A DNA stretch of 64,000 nucleotides from positions 372,001 to 436,000 of the forward strand of contig JAUJEA010000003.1 of the NCBI GenBank assembly GCA_030442035.1, in the 5' to 3' direction. The translations under genes and the position numbers were made by a program. This DNA comes from Splendidivirga corallicola. Lineage in GTDB: Bacteria > Bacteroidota > Bacteroidia > Cytophagales > Cyclobacteriaceae. The stretch's first letter is position 1. Every line of letters starts with the position of its first letter. Below the pieces are notes generated by a model that saw only the letters and a list, made by a program, of their open reading frames with translations, was not told where the DNA came from and ran no database searches. Positions 6,797 through 15,484 of the stretch are shown in pieces.

Positions 6797-9700
6797 TTAT
6801 TTACTTAAATCCTTAATTCTTATGTTTCTGAATTTCACCACGGAACCATGACCAAGGAATCCTATATAACCTTTGTCTCTTTTTAATCCGGGATGATCGC
6901 TATGATCCATAGTACCATTTTTGGAAGCCTCTTTAATATCCCCATCAACAATTACGGTTCCATTCAATATCACTTTTACACGAGAACCCTGAACAATTAC
7001 CTCCTCACTATTCCATTGCCCCACTGGTTTTAGATAACCTCTTTTAGCGGGGATCACCCCGTAAACCGAGCCATGGTATTGATAATCCTTTAAATTACTA
7101 TAAATGGCTGCTGTATTGTCCAGGATCTGCAATTCCATACCTAAATAGGCTGCATCACCTTCTAATGGTGCTCTTATTCCCAGGCCGTTGTTGGCTCCTG
7201 GTGTTAACTGAAATTCAAATCTGAAATTGAAATCACCATACTCTTTTTCGGTATAAAGATTTCCATGCCCTCCTTGTTTGGGTCTGATGACAATTTCGTT
7301 GCCCTCAACCAGGTAATCGGTTTTGTTTCCCTGCCATCCATCAAGATTAGAACCATTAAATAAAGCAACAAATCCCTCTGCTTTCTCTTCAGAAGACAGG
7401 TTATACTCTGTAGATTTAATTTCTCTTACATAAATATTTCTGAAAGCCAGATCCGTTCCATGTGCCTGTAATTCAATAGCACCGGTGGGGAAAATTGGCT
7501 GTTTGCGATCCCAGTAGTTTTCCAAGGTTACGTTGTCAACCACCAATTCGCCATTGGAGTATACCGTGACTTTCTCACCAACCATCTTAATTCTGAAAGT
7601 ATTCCATTCATTGATTGGATTATCAGTTACTTTCAATGGAGTACTTCTGTTGGACTGATTGTTATACAGGCCTCCCGAACCAACCTGGGCACCCACTTCA
7701 ACCCTTGATGTATCCCAAATCTGGATCTGAGGGCTTCCTCGAAGATAAATACCACTATCACCTCCTTCGGAAATTCGCCAATCGACCAGCATTTCGAAAT
7801 CACCATAATCTTTAGTAGAGCAAAGATTTGCTCCATGTCCGCTAAATACTATTTCTCCATCCTTTACACTCCAGTTTTCGTGCATCTTTTTGTCTGCCTC
7901 TTCCTGTTTTTTAGCCAGCTCTTTGGCACTTAATTTAGCCCTTGAAATGGGGTTACCAACCAATCCCTTCCATCCTGTGAGATCTTTCCCATTAAACATG
8001 GAAACGAAACCTTCATCCTTGGGCATGGCATCCAGATAGTTGCGAATATCAATTTTCATATATTCACTCTCAGGGCCACTCAAAATATTGGCAGCTTTTT
8101 CCAGGCTCTTACGAACTTCCTTACCATATAACCCTACCTTCTTGCCATTGGCAGGTAACGCAATTCTCATGAGTGATCTGCTGGCTCCCTGCTGTAGGGA
8201 TGTATTATCCAAATAATCTGAAACATATAGGAAGCTCAGAAAGGTTTTTACATTACCCAATGAATTGATCACCGCTATGCGTTGTGTATCATTGGAGGCA
8301 TAAGGCATGATTTTCCTGAACTGCAATAATTTCTGATCAGCGGGTAAACGGGAGGAGGCCACCTGATTTACAAATCCGTTAAAAGCTTTTTCTTTGAAAT
8401 CATCACTTCCTTTTTTACAGATTCCATACAAAATATTCGAAGCATGATGGTCCTGCCAGTTTACAAGTGCCTCAAATGCTGTGCTTTTAACATCACCACT
8501 TCCTTGATCAAATAGACCTGATACAGCCTTCAAAGCATTGGATCCACCTACTTGCGGAAGTACTTTGATAATACGATCTTGTGAACCTTTAGAATTAAGA
8601 GCAGCCAAAAAAGGCTTAGATCTTTCATTTGCAGATTCTATATCTTCCACAGCATGTATCAAGGCTTGCTGTACTTCTGCAATTTCTCCGTCATCATTTA
8701 CCTTATATAATAAGGTCATCAGCTTATCAACATGCTGCGTTCCCGAGAGTTTTTTAAGAGCGGAAAATGCAGCTTTTTTTACATCAGCGTTGCTGTCATT
8801 TGTATAATGATAGATCTTATCAAAATATTTAGATCCGCTTTTGGCAGCTATGACGTTGATAGCAACTACCTTTCCGGATGAGGGGAGTTTTTCCAGAGAA
8901 GTTACAAAAGGCTTTAAATGCTCTCTGTCGGAGATGGTCAAAAGCAATATCTCCGTATGATTTAGTTCTTCTTTATCTGAAATACTGGCAAGATGTGTTA
9001 GTAGTCTCTGTAAAGCATCCTCTCCTGACAAATCTGTAAGGGCTCTGACAGCGGCTTTTCTTACAGCTTTTGATTGACTGTTCAACGCAGTTTCAACATA
9101 CGGAATCGCAACAGCATCATTTCTTCTTCCAAGCATCCGGATAATATCCGCTTGAATTTCAGGGCCCAATTCCTTTGACCTTTTAACCCATGCTCTGGTA
9201 TCAGCTACACCTCCCTGTTTCTCAGCAATATTCAACACACCATTTCTAAATGGTCTATTTGAATTATCAATAGCCTTTAGCAAATCTTTAGTGATCTCAT
9301 GACCAAAGTATTTAGAGAGAATGCTTAAGGCAGTTGCCTTGTTATGTAGTTGAGCAGTGCTTTTACTATTTTTAATGATCGTTCTGCAGATTTTTTCAGA
9401 TAGTGCCAGTTGTCCTTCTTCTCCTAGTCGATCTGCAAATAACACCAAAGCTCCAACGGCATTGTTTGATTCATAATTGTAATTAGCTTCCTTAGCTGCT
9501 TTTAAGAGCGTGGCACTGATACCGGGATCTGCGATATTAGCCAGTGAATATAATGTCACTCGTTGTAGATCCGGATTTTGAGAACCTGCCAGTTTTGCAA
9601 TAGCATCAGAAGCGGCTTTGACTTTCAAATCTCCCAGGGCTTTAACAATAGTAATCTGGTGTATGCCTTTAGCATTGGACAAGGCATTGAGCAATTGTTT

Positions 9701-10189
9701 CTTTGACTCAGAGGAAGCTACTGTTGCGATCAATTGTGTAGCAGCTGGTCCCAGCCTGTCATCATGCAGATATTGACTAACTGCTTTAACAGATTTATCT
9801 CCTCCGATTAATTTCAGTTGATGTATAAAAAAAGCTTTAACCTCATCATTATCGGCTGAATTCAGGGCTTGTAAAAAAGCATCTTCCGTCGACGCTCTTT
9901 CCTTTTCGTGGTCAAACTCGCTGGCATATCGCGCCAATCCGTTCAGTGCAAAGCGCACGGCTGTGTCATCTCCGGTTCCGGGCGTTAAGACACGATTGGT
10001 AAATAATTGCAGGCCATTATCACCAAGGTCGGCCATCTCACGCATTAACCGATCACGATGTTGGATGTCCTTAGTCGGCATCTGGGCCAGTATATCAGCT
10101 ACTTTCGTTTCGACTGTCCTTCTGTCTTGCGACAGGGCACTAAACGAAACAATAAGGCTTAAAATAAAATATATAGTTATTCTTTTCAT
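6797..10189 (-). CDS. exported HEAT-repeat protein with two DUF1080 (3-keto-disaccharide hydrolase) domains
   Basis: 1130 residues. Signal peptide at 1-20 (ends SALSQ). Residues ~30-700 are a long HEAT/ARM-type helical array (repeated units such as SKAVRKAAVRALTDLSGEDAL). Two DUF1080 domains follow, at ~722-925 (starts GFVSMFNGKDLTGWKG) and ~938-1127 (starts GFVALFNGSNLDGWQG). DUF1080 proteins are concanavalin-like folds, some of which hydrolyse 3-keto-glycosides. The adjacent upstream Gfo/Idh/MocA oxidoreductase supports this, since such pairs oxidise and then cleave glycosides. The HEAT fusion may be a protein-binding scaffold. Substrate unknown. Confidence 0.85.
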   Translation of the reverse strand: MKRITIYFILSLIVSFSALSQDRRTVETKVADILAQMPTKDIQHRDRLMREMADLGDNGLQLFTNRVLTPGTGDDTAVRFALNGLARYASEFDHEKERASTEDAFLQALNSADNDEVKAFFIHQLKLIGGDKSVKAVSQYLHDDRLGPAATQLIATVASSESKKQLLNALSNAKGIHQITIVKALGDLKVKAASDAIAKLAGSQNPDLQRVTLYSLANIADPGISATLLKAAKEANYNYESNNAVGALVLFADRLGEEGQLALSEKICRTIIKNSKSTAQLHNKATALSILSKYFGHEITKDLLKAIDNSNRPFRNGVLNIAEKQGGVADTRAWVKRSKELGPEIQADIIRMLGRRNDAVAIPYVETALNSQSKAVRKAAVRALTDLSGEDALQRLLTHLASISDKEELNHTEILLLTISDREHLKPFVTSLEKLPSSGKVVAINVIAAKSGSKYFDKIYHYTNDSNADVKKAAFSALKKLSGTQHVDKLMTLLYKVNDDGEIAEVQQALIHAVEDIESANERSKPFLAALNSKGSQDRIIKVLPQVGGSNALKAVSGLFDQGSGDVKSTAFEALVNWQDHHASNILYGICKKGSDDFKEKAFNGFVNQVASSRLPADQKLLQFRKIMPYASNDTQRIAVINSLGNVKTFLSFLYVSDYLDNTSLQQGASRSLMRIALPANGKKVGLYGKEVRKSLEKAANILSGPESEYMKIDIRNYLDAMPKDEGFVSMFNGKDLTGWKGLVGNPISRAKLSAKELAKKQEEADKKMHENWSVKDGEIVFSGHGANLCSTKDYGDFEMLVDWRISEGGDSGIYLRGSPQIQIWDTSRVEVGAQVGSGGLYNNQSNRSTPLKVTDNPINEWNTFRIKMVGEKVTVYSNGELVVDNVTLENYWDRKQPIFPTGAIELQAHGTDLAFRNIYVREIKSTEYNLSSEEKAEGFVALFNGSNLDGWQGNKTDYLVEGNEIVIRPKQGGHGNLYTEKEYGDFNFRFEFQLTPGANNGLGIRAPLEGDAAYLGMELQILDNTAAIYSNLKDYQYHGSVYGVIPAKRGYLKPVGQWNSEEVIVQGSRVKVILNGTVIVDGDIKEASKNGTMDHSDHPGLKRDKGYIGFLGHGSVVKFRNIRIKDLSK

Positions 10190-10237
10190 TCGTTTAAAAA
10201 TTTATGGTCAATCCTTTCTTTAAATTTGGCCGAACAC

Positions 10238-11512
10238 CTAGAAGGTCCAAGGTCCTCGCATAGGTTGATCGAGTAATCTATTGGCTGCTTCATCATCAAT
10301 AAATTCCTGTTTAACCGGATCAAAGTTTAAAGAACGACCCAACCTCACGGCAATTACACCCATATTGACCATAGTACAAGACCGATGGCCATTCATTTCA
10401 TTAAGGGCAAATTTCTGCCTGGTTCTGACAGAATCGGAAAAAGTGGTGATCTGTGGCTCAGGATCAGGCAAAGTATCAACAAGTTTGTGAATGTCAGGAA
10501 TATCTGATCTAAATCCTCTGAAGATCTTACCATGTGGCCCTTCGATATAGGCTGCATCTTTATCTTTGTTTTCGCCATCAAGGATGATCTTGTTGCCATC
10601 AGCGTAGGTAAATTCGATTCTCCTCCAGGAGCCTACTGCATCATGGTGTTGCTGAGGTGCGTCAACATCTACTCTCACAGGGCTTGTATTGTCTTTACCT
10701 AAAATGTACTGAACCGGATCAAGGTAATGTTGCCCCATATCACCCAGGCCACCGCCGTCATAGTCCCAATAACCTCTGAATTTGGCATGAACACGTTCAG
10801 GATTATATGGCCTATAAGGTGCGGGGCCGAGCCACATATCATAATCAAGGTTTTCCGGAACTTCCATGGGTTTTAGATTGGGCTTTCCACTCCAGAAGAA
10901 TTTCCAGTTATACCCTGTTATACCGCTTACTGTCACTTTGAGTGGCCATCCCAGTACTCCACTATCAACTACTTTTTTGAGGGGTTTCACATCGGTTCCG
11001 AGGCCATAAAAGGTATCTTTAAAACGGAACCAGGTGTTCAAACGAAATACTCTGCCATGTTTATTTACTTCTTCAACTACTCTTTTACCTTCTCCTATTG
11101 TTCTGGTCATGGGTTTTTCACACCAAATATCTTTCCCGGCCCTGGCTGCTTCCGCTGCCATTAATCCATGCCAGTGTGGTGGAGTGGCAATATGAACAAT
11201 ATCAATATCAGGTTGTTGCAATAGTTCCCTGTAATCAGAATAAGTCCTTACATCATTACCGCCAACTGCGTTCAATGCCAATTGAAGATGCTTTTTATCT
11301 ACATCACAAACCGCTAATAATTTTGTTCCTTCATAGGCGATATGACCTCTACCCATTCCCCCTACTCCAATGATGGCTTTGGTAAGTTGATCGCTTGGTG
11401 GGATATAACCGGTGCCTCCCAGTACATGGCGTGGTAAAATGGTGATCCCCGCCATCGCAGCCACCGAGGTTTTTATAAATTTCCGTCTTGAGTTCCCTGA
11501 CTTTTTCTCCAT
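10238..11512 (-). CDS. Tat-exported Gfo/Idh/MocA-family oxidoreductase
   Basis: 424 residues. A twin-arginine signal (NSRRKFIKTSVAAMAG) starts the protein. The Rossmann domain follows (AIIGVGGMGRGH, LAVCDVD) with the family's EKP motif (IWCEKPMTRTIGEGKRVVEE) at about residue 135. A C-terminal substrate domain holds GGGLGDMGQHYLDPVQYILG. These enzymes reduce or oxidise sugars with tightly bound NAD(P). The gene is 48 bp upstream of the DUF1080 gene and probably in one operon; together they suggest periplasmic oxidation and cleavage of a glycoside. The exact substrate cannot be read from sequence. Confidence 0.9.
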   Translation of the reverse strand: MEKKSGNSRRKFIKTSVAAMAGITILPRHVLGGTGYIPPSDQLTKAIIGVGGMGRGHIAYEGTKLLAVCDVDKKHLQLALNAVGGNDVRTYSDYRELLQQPDIDIVHIATPPHWHGLMAAEAARAGKDIWCEKPMTRTIGEGKRVVEEVNKHGRVFRLNTWFRFKDTFYGLGTDVKPLKKVVDSGVLGWPLKVTVSGITGYNWKFFWSGKPNLKPMEVPENLDYDMWLGPAPYRPYNPERVHAKFRGYWDYDGGGLGDMGQHYLDPVQYILGKDNTSPVRVDVDAPQQHHDAVGSWRRIEFTYADGNKIILDGENKDKDAAYIEGPHGKIFRGFRSDIPDIHKLVDTLPDPEPQITTFSDSVRTRQKFALNEMNGHRSCTMVNMGVIAVRLGRSLNFDPVKQEFIDDEAANRLLDQPMRGPWTF

Positions 11513-11818
11513 ATATTATAAATTTTTGTTTTTGTGAAAATATGGACTTCAGGAGTAGTAACAGGGGTAAAAATTGGGGTAACGTCCAAAAATTTAATTG
11601 AATTTACCCATCAATTGTAAACTTTATTCCAAGTATTGCGACTTTTAATTTGAAAGATCTGAACAGTCTAAAATATTTTAAAATGAAGAGAGTCTTATTA
11701 AATTTAGAGTGTCGTAGATTTTATAGGATCGCCAAGAAATACAAATAAAATTCAATCATTGCTATGAGTCCGTTGAGGCGATGATGAATATTCAATTTTA
11801 CCTTATACATTATCAAAG
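11513..11818. other. 306-bp divergent intergenic region
   Basis: It separates the oxidoreductase operon from the cyclase gene and must contain promoters in both directions. It is AT-rich. I see no clear TAnnTTTG box, inverted repeat or small gene. Confidence 0.5.
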
Positions 11819-13108
11819 TTGAGCGACTCAATAAAGAAACAATTCGAAAGGGAACTTCAGATTGAAATCACCAAAAGTGAATTCAAGAGAACCTATATTA
11901 CTATGGGGTTGATCTTCGCCGGCACTATTCTGGCATTGGTCAACTATCTGTTTTTTAGAAATGATTATGATACTTTCTTTGGTAGTCGGGTTGTTAATAT
12001 TGCACTTTTCATTTGGGCTGCTGTTTTCCTTGTCTATGAAGCTATCATTCTCTCGTATCTCAAAAAATATCGTGATACGGAGCGAGAGGTACCGAAGTGG
12101 TTCAAAGTAATGAATATCATTGATGAGATTACACTTCCAAGTGCGTTCATACTTACGATTATCATTTTGCATGAAAGGGAAATATATCTTGATTCTCCTG
12201 CACAGAGTTTGTATTTCATTTTTATTATCCTTTCTGCGCTTCACATGGATTTCAAATTAAGTGTGCTCATGGGAATTGTAGCTGCCGTGCAATTTGCATT
12301 CATTACTTTTTATGCCTTTGAAATCATCGAATCTGAAGAAGCTTATCAGGTGGTTCTACCCAGAAACGTGTATTACATAAGAAGTTTTATTTTTATCCTT
12401 AGTGGTGTTGCGGCAGGTCATGTTGGAGAAGAGATTAAAAAAAGGGTATTTAAAGCTTTTGAAAATCAAAGAGCGAAAAAAGAAATTGAGGATCTTTTCG
12501 GACAACAAGTCTCCAAGGAAATTGTGGATGCCTTAATACAAGAGAAGAATCAAAGTAGAAAAGTAGAAGCAACCATCATGTTCCTGGACATCCGGGATTT
12601 TACAGCGCATGTAGAGTATAAAGAGCCCGGCGAGATCATTGCTTTTCAAAACAAAATATTTGAACCTATCATCGATATTGTTAATCAACATAAAGGCATT
12701 GTTAACCAGATTCTTGGTGATGGTATCATGGCTACCTTTGGCACTCCCATCGAGGATGAAAACCATGCTAAATATGCTTTACAAGCGGGAATTAAGGTTC
12801 TGGACAGATTGAGAGAGATGGTGGACACAAATGAAATCCCGCCAACCAAACTGGGTATTGGCCTGCATTCCGGAGAAGTAGTTACCGGAAACATTGGAAA
12901 TGCTGACCGAAAACAATTCTCGATTAGTGGAACACCGGTCATCATCGCTTCAAGATTGGAACAGCTCAACAAAGCTTTTAATTCGGAATTTATCATTTCG
13001 GAAAAAGTCTATCTAAAAGTCAGAGAGGAGCTCCCTGCTTGTAAATCACTTGGGCAGCAACAACTAAAGGGTATAGAAAGTGAAATGGAGGTCTTCAGGA
13101 TAAGATAA
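11819..13108 (+). CDS. membrane-bound class III nucleotide cyclase
   Basis: 429 residues, TTG start; an in-frame stop at 11774 and no ATG before the first membrane helix support it. Residues ~28-205 contain about six hydrophobic segments. A short coiled linker leads to a class III cyclase domain (~245-425). Both metal aspartates are present (FLDIRDFT, ~254; GDGIMATFG, ~300). Other catalytic positions deviate: the purine-specifying Lys is Gln (VNQILGDG), the Asp is Thr (SGTPV, as in class IIIb enzymes), and the transition-state Asn is Ile (VIIASRLE), while the Arg is kept. It may make cAMP, have altered specificity, or be weakly active. Confidence 0.85.
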   Translation: MSDSIKKQFERELQIEITKSEFKRTYITMGLIFAGTILALVNYLFFRNDYDTFFGSRVVNIALFIWAAVFLVYEAIILSYLKKYRDTEREVPKWFKVMNIIDEITLPSAFILTIIILHEREIYLDSPAQSLYFIFIILSALHMDFKLSVLMGIVAAVQFAFITFYAFEIIESEEAYQVVLPRNVYYIRSFIFILSGVAAGHVGEEIKKRVFKAFENQRAKKEIEDLFGQQVSKEIVDALIQEKNQSRKVEATIMFLDIRDFTAHVEYKEPGEIIAFQNKIFEPIIDIVNQHKGIVNQILGDGIMATFGTPIEDENHAKYALQAGIKVLDRLREMVDTNEIPPTKLGIGLHSGEVVTGNIGNADRKQFSISGTPVIIASRLEQLNKAFNSEFIISEKVYLKVREELPACKSLGQQQLKGIESEMEVFRIR

Positions 13109-13231
13109 TTTTTACACTTATCATAACCTTTCATGGATCATATAAACCCCTTGTTTAAAGATTGTACCAGATTCAATTCCAATATCTTAATTTAATGCTG
13201 TTCAATGTAACGAGCATTAAAACCCAATCCG

Positions 13232-13723
13232 ATGAAGAAAATATTGTATACTTTTTGTTTGTTAAGCTTTTCCGGTTATGCTTTGGCCTTTTCCTCAACT
13301 ACCCCTCCTCAGGACGACCTGCCCGAAGAAGAGGTTATGAAGGTGATTGATCAATTGTTTGATGGCATGAGGGCCGGAGACAGTGCTATGGTCCATGCTA
13401 CTTTTGATGAATCAGTTCGTATGCTTACCATAGGTTCACGAAATGGCCAACCAGTTATGCGAGAAGGTTCGCTAGAAAGATTTTTAACCGCAGTTGGTAC
13501 TCCCCATGACGCCATATGGGACGAAAAGATCTGGGATGAGGAAGTCAAGATCGATAGAAACATGGCTACGGTTTGGGTAAAATATGCTTTTTTCCTGGGA
13601 ACGGAATTCAGTCATTGCGGTGTTAATTCTTTTCAACTCTTTAAAGGAACTGATGGATGGAAAATTATCAATCTGTCAGACACCAGAAGCAAAACAAATT
13701 GTGAAATGCCCCCTGACAAATAG
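13232..13723 (+). CDS. exported NTF2-like (SnoaL/DUF4440-type) protein
   Basis: 163 residues. Signal peptide at 1-19 (MKKILYTFCLLSFSGYALA). The mature part has the NTF2-like pattern: helix EEVMKVIDQLFDGMRAGDSAMVHATFDESVRM, then strands ending FQLFKGTDGWKIINLSDTR. Such proteins form small cone-shaped cavities used as hydrolases, isomerases or binding modules. No catalytic residues can be assigned here. It stands alone between the cyclase and a membrane methyltransferase, all on the plus strand. Confidence 0.75.
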   Translation: MKKILYTFCLLSFSGYALAFSSTTPPQDDLPEEEVMKVIDQLFDGMRAGDSAMVHATFDESVRMLTIGSRNGQPVMREGSLERFLTAVGTPHDAIWDEKIWDEEVKIDRNMATVWVKYAFFLGTEFSHCGVNSFQLFKGTDGWKIINLSDTRSKTNCEMPPDK

Positions 13724-13807
13724 GATGTGATTGAAACTTATCCGGATCATAGAACCTCGAAACCCATTAATCTGTTAAATTAGTAATGTGGTTTTAAAAA
13801 GGGATCT

Positions 13808-14404
13808 GTGAAGGATACATATCTTATTCTGATTCTGGGATGGATCATCTATTTTTTCATTCATAGCCTGATGGCTAGCTTGAAATGTAAGTCCTTATTT
13901 AATCAACTATTTAAAAAACCCTTTAAATATTATCGGTTATTGTACAGCATTGTTTCGGTGATAGGACTGATACCTCTTGCCGTTTTGCATATCATTTTAC
14001 CTAATGAGCTTATTGTTGATCAAACGGACATGGGAAAGGTGTTAGGTCTATTGCTTGCGGGTGTCGGAGTGATTGTCATAAAACAAGCCTTTCGTGTTCA
14101 TAATTTAAAATCATTTCTTGGTCTGGAGCCTTCAAGAGAAACTTCCAATTCAGGACCAAGTCCATTAAAGCAATTTGGAATATTGGCTCGAGTAAGGCAC
14201 CCCATTTATACTGGAACCATCTCAATTTTTCTGGGACTGGTCATCTACCAACCTAGTATTACGAATCTCATTTCTACGATCTGTGTCATTATATATATTC
14301 TGGTCGGTATTCGATTGGAAGAAGCAAGATTAATTGAAGAATTCGGTCAATCTTATATTGAATATAAAAAGAAAGTACCTATGCTTTTTCCCAAAGTATT
14401 CTAG
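13808..14404 (+). CDS. isoprenylcysteine-methyltransferase-like membrane protein
   Basis: 198 residues, GTG start. Four to five hydrophobic segments. The C-terminal motif ARVRHPIYTGTI followed by LEEARLIEEFGQSYIEYKKKVP is the SAM-binding and catalytic signature of the ICMT/PEMT/NnrU superfamily. Bacterial members methylate lipids, thiols or unknown small molecules; the substrate is not known. It lies 24 bp upstream of the DUF3108 gene and may be co-transcribed with it. Confidence 0.8.
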   Translation: MKDTYLILILGWIIYFFIHSLMASLKCKSLFNQLFKKPFKYYRLLYSIVSVIGLIPLAVLHIILPNELIVDQTDMGKVLGLLLAGVGVIVIKQAFRVHNLKSFLGLEPSRETSNSGPSPLKQFGILARVRHPIYTGTISIFLGLVIYQPSITNLISTICVIIYILVGIRLEEARLIEEFGQSYIEYKKKVPMLFPKVF

Positions 14405-14428
14405 TATCATTGAACACTCAATTTTTCA

Positions 14429-15253
14429 ATGAACGCCAACAAATTTAGATGCTTAATTCTGATTTTAGCGCACATTGTAGCGTCGTATAATTTGACAATT
14501 GCTCAATGCTGGGAAAAGAACTTTGCTTTTGCTCCGGGCGAAAAAGTATCATACAATGTCTATTATAACTGGGGAATCATTTGGCTGGATGCCGGTATTG
14601 CAGAATTCAAAGTAGATGAAATAAAGCATCAAAACAGAGATGCCTATAAACTCCAAAGTCTTGGTGTTTCCCACAAAAAATATGATTGGATATATCGTGT
14701 TCGAGATAAATATGAATCTATTGTAGATAAGGAATCACTTCGGCCTATGTGGTATCTTCGACAAACGGAAGAGGGAAAATACAGAGTCAGGAATGAGTTT
14801 AATTTTGATAACACAAACAACAAAATATATATCCAAACAGAAAATTCCAACAGGTCTAATAGCCTAGATACGCTTGATCTCCAGGATTGTACCTTTGATC
14901 TTTTGAGTACCATTTATTATTCACGCAATATTGATTACAATCAATACAAAAAGAATGACAAAATACCTTTGACGATAATTATTGATAATGAAATTCATAA
15001 TCTTCATATCAGATATCTTGGGAAAGAGGTACTAAAAACGAAGGATAAGAAAAAGTATAACTGTATAAAATTTAAACCGATGTTGGTGGAAGGCACGATG
15101 TTTAGGGGAGGAGAACACATGACTGTTTGGGTAAGTGACGATGCAAACAAAATTCCTATTTTGATTGAAGCAAAGGTTTTGGTTGGGTCAGTAAAAGCGT
15201 ATTTAGCCCATTATGAAGGATTGAATGGAGGGCTTACTTCAAGGATTAAATAG
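14429..15253 (+). CDS. exported DUF3108-domain protein
   Basis: 274 residues. Signal peptide at 1-25 (ends LTIAQ). The mature sequence opens FAPGEKVSYNVYYNWGIIWLDAG, the hallmark of DUF3108 proteins, predicted to be beta-rich periplasmic or outer-membrane-associated proteins. Conserved C-terminal features include MLVEGTMFRGGEHMTVWVSDD. Biochemical function is unknown. It follows the ICMT-like methyltransferase closely. Confidence 0.85.
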   Translation: MNANKFRCLILILAHIVASYNLTIAQCWEKNFAFAPGEKVSYNVYYNWGIIWLDAGIAEFKVDEIKHQNRDAYKLQSLGVSHKKYDWIYRVRDKYESIVDKESLRPMWYLRQTEEGKYRVRNEFNFDNTNNKIYIQTENSNRSNSLDTLDLQDCTFDLLSTIYYSRNIDYNQYKKNDKIPLTIIIDNEIHNLHIRYLGKEVLKTKDKKKYNCIKFKPMLVEGTMFRGGEHMTVWVSDDANKIPILIEAKVLVGSVKAYLAHYEGLNGGLTSRIK

Positions 15254-15327
15254 GTGCTAACTGATTGTGAACGGGGAGATTATATAATTTTATTTTATCA
15301 AATAACTCTTAGTTTCAAAATTTTTGC

Positions 15328-15335
15328 TAACTTCG
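15328..15335 (+). promoter_or_regulatory. -7 box TAACTTCG
   Basis: It matches the Bacteroidota TAnnTTTG element with one substitution (C for the last T). The surrounding TTTTTGC-TAACTTCGCG resembles the rpsP promoter text. It points at no protein gene, only at the hairpin-ended segment downstream. Confidence 0.45.
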
Positions 15336-15341
15336 CGTAAA

Positions 15342-15415
15342 TTTCTTTCCATAGCTGGTTGAAAAGAGACCGTTTGGTATTAGTCCCTCTAATAGCCGAA
15401 CGGTTTTTTCTGTTT
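15342..15415 (+). ncRNA. candidate small RNA (~75 nt) ending in a terminator hairpin
   Basis: Between a promoter-like box (15328) and a strong hairpin lies no reading frame. The hairpin pairs ACCGTTTGGTATTAG with CTAATAGCCGAACGGT (one bulge, two G-U pairs) and is followed by a run of six T. The arrangement of box, ~30 nt and terminator stem is that of a short independent transcript. Alternatively the hairpin just terminates the DUF3108 gene 110 bp upstream, though a second terminator follows at 15431. Confidence 0.35.
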
Positions 15416-15430
15416 AGAAGGTTTTGAAAT

Positions 15431-15460
15431 AAAAAGGGTGATCTGAAGATCACCCTTTTT
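15431..15460. terminator. bidirectional intrinsic terminator
   Basis: A perfect 14-bp palindromic stem (AAAAAGGGTGATCT/AGATCACCCTTTTT) with T-runs on both strands. It serves the leftward UDP-glucose dehydrogenase gene and the rightward transcripts. Confidence 0.85.
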
Positions 15461-15484
15461 ATTCTTATTATTTATCAAATTCGA

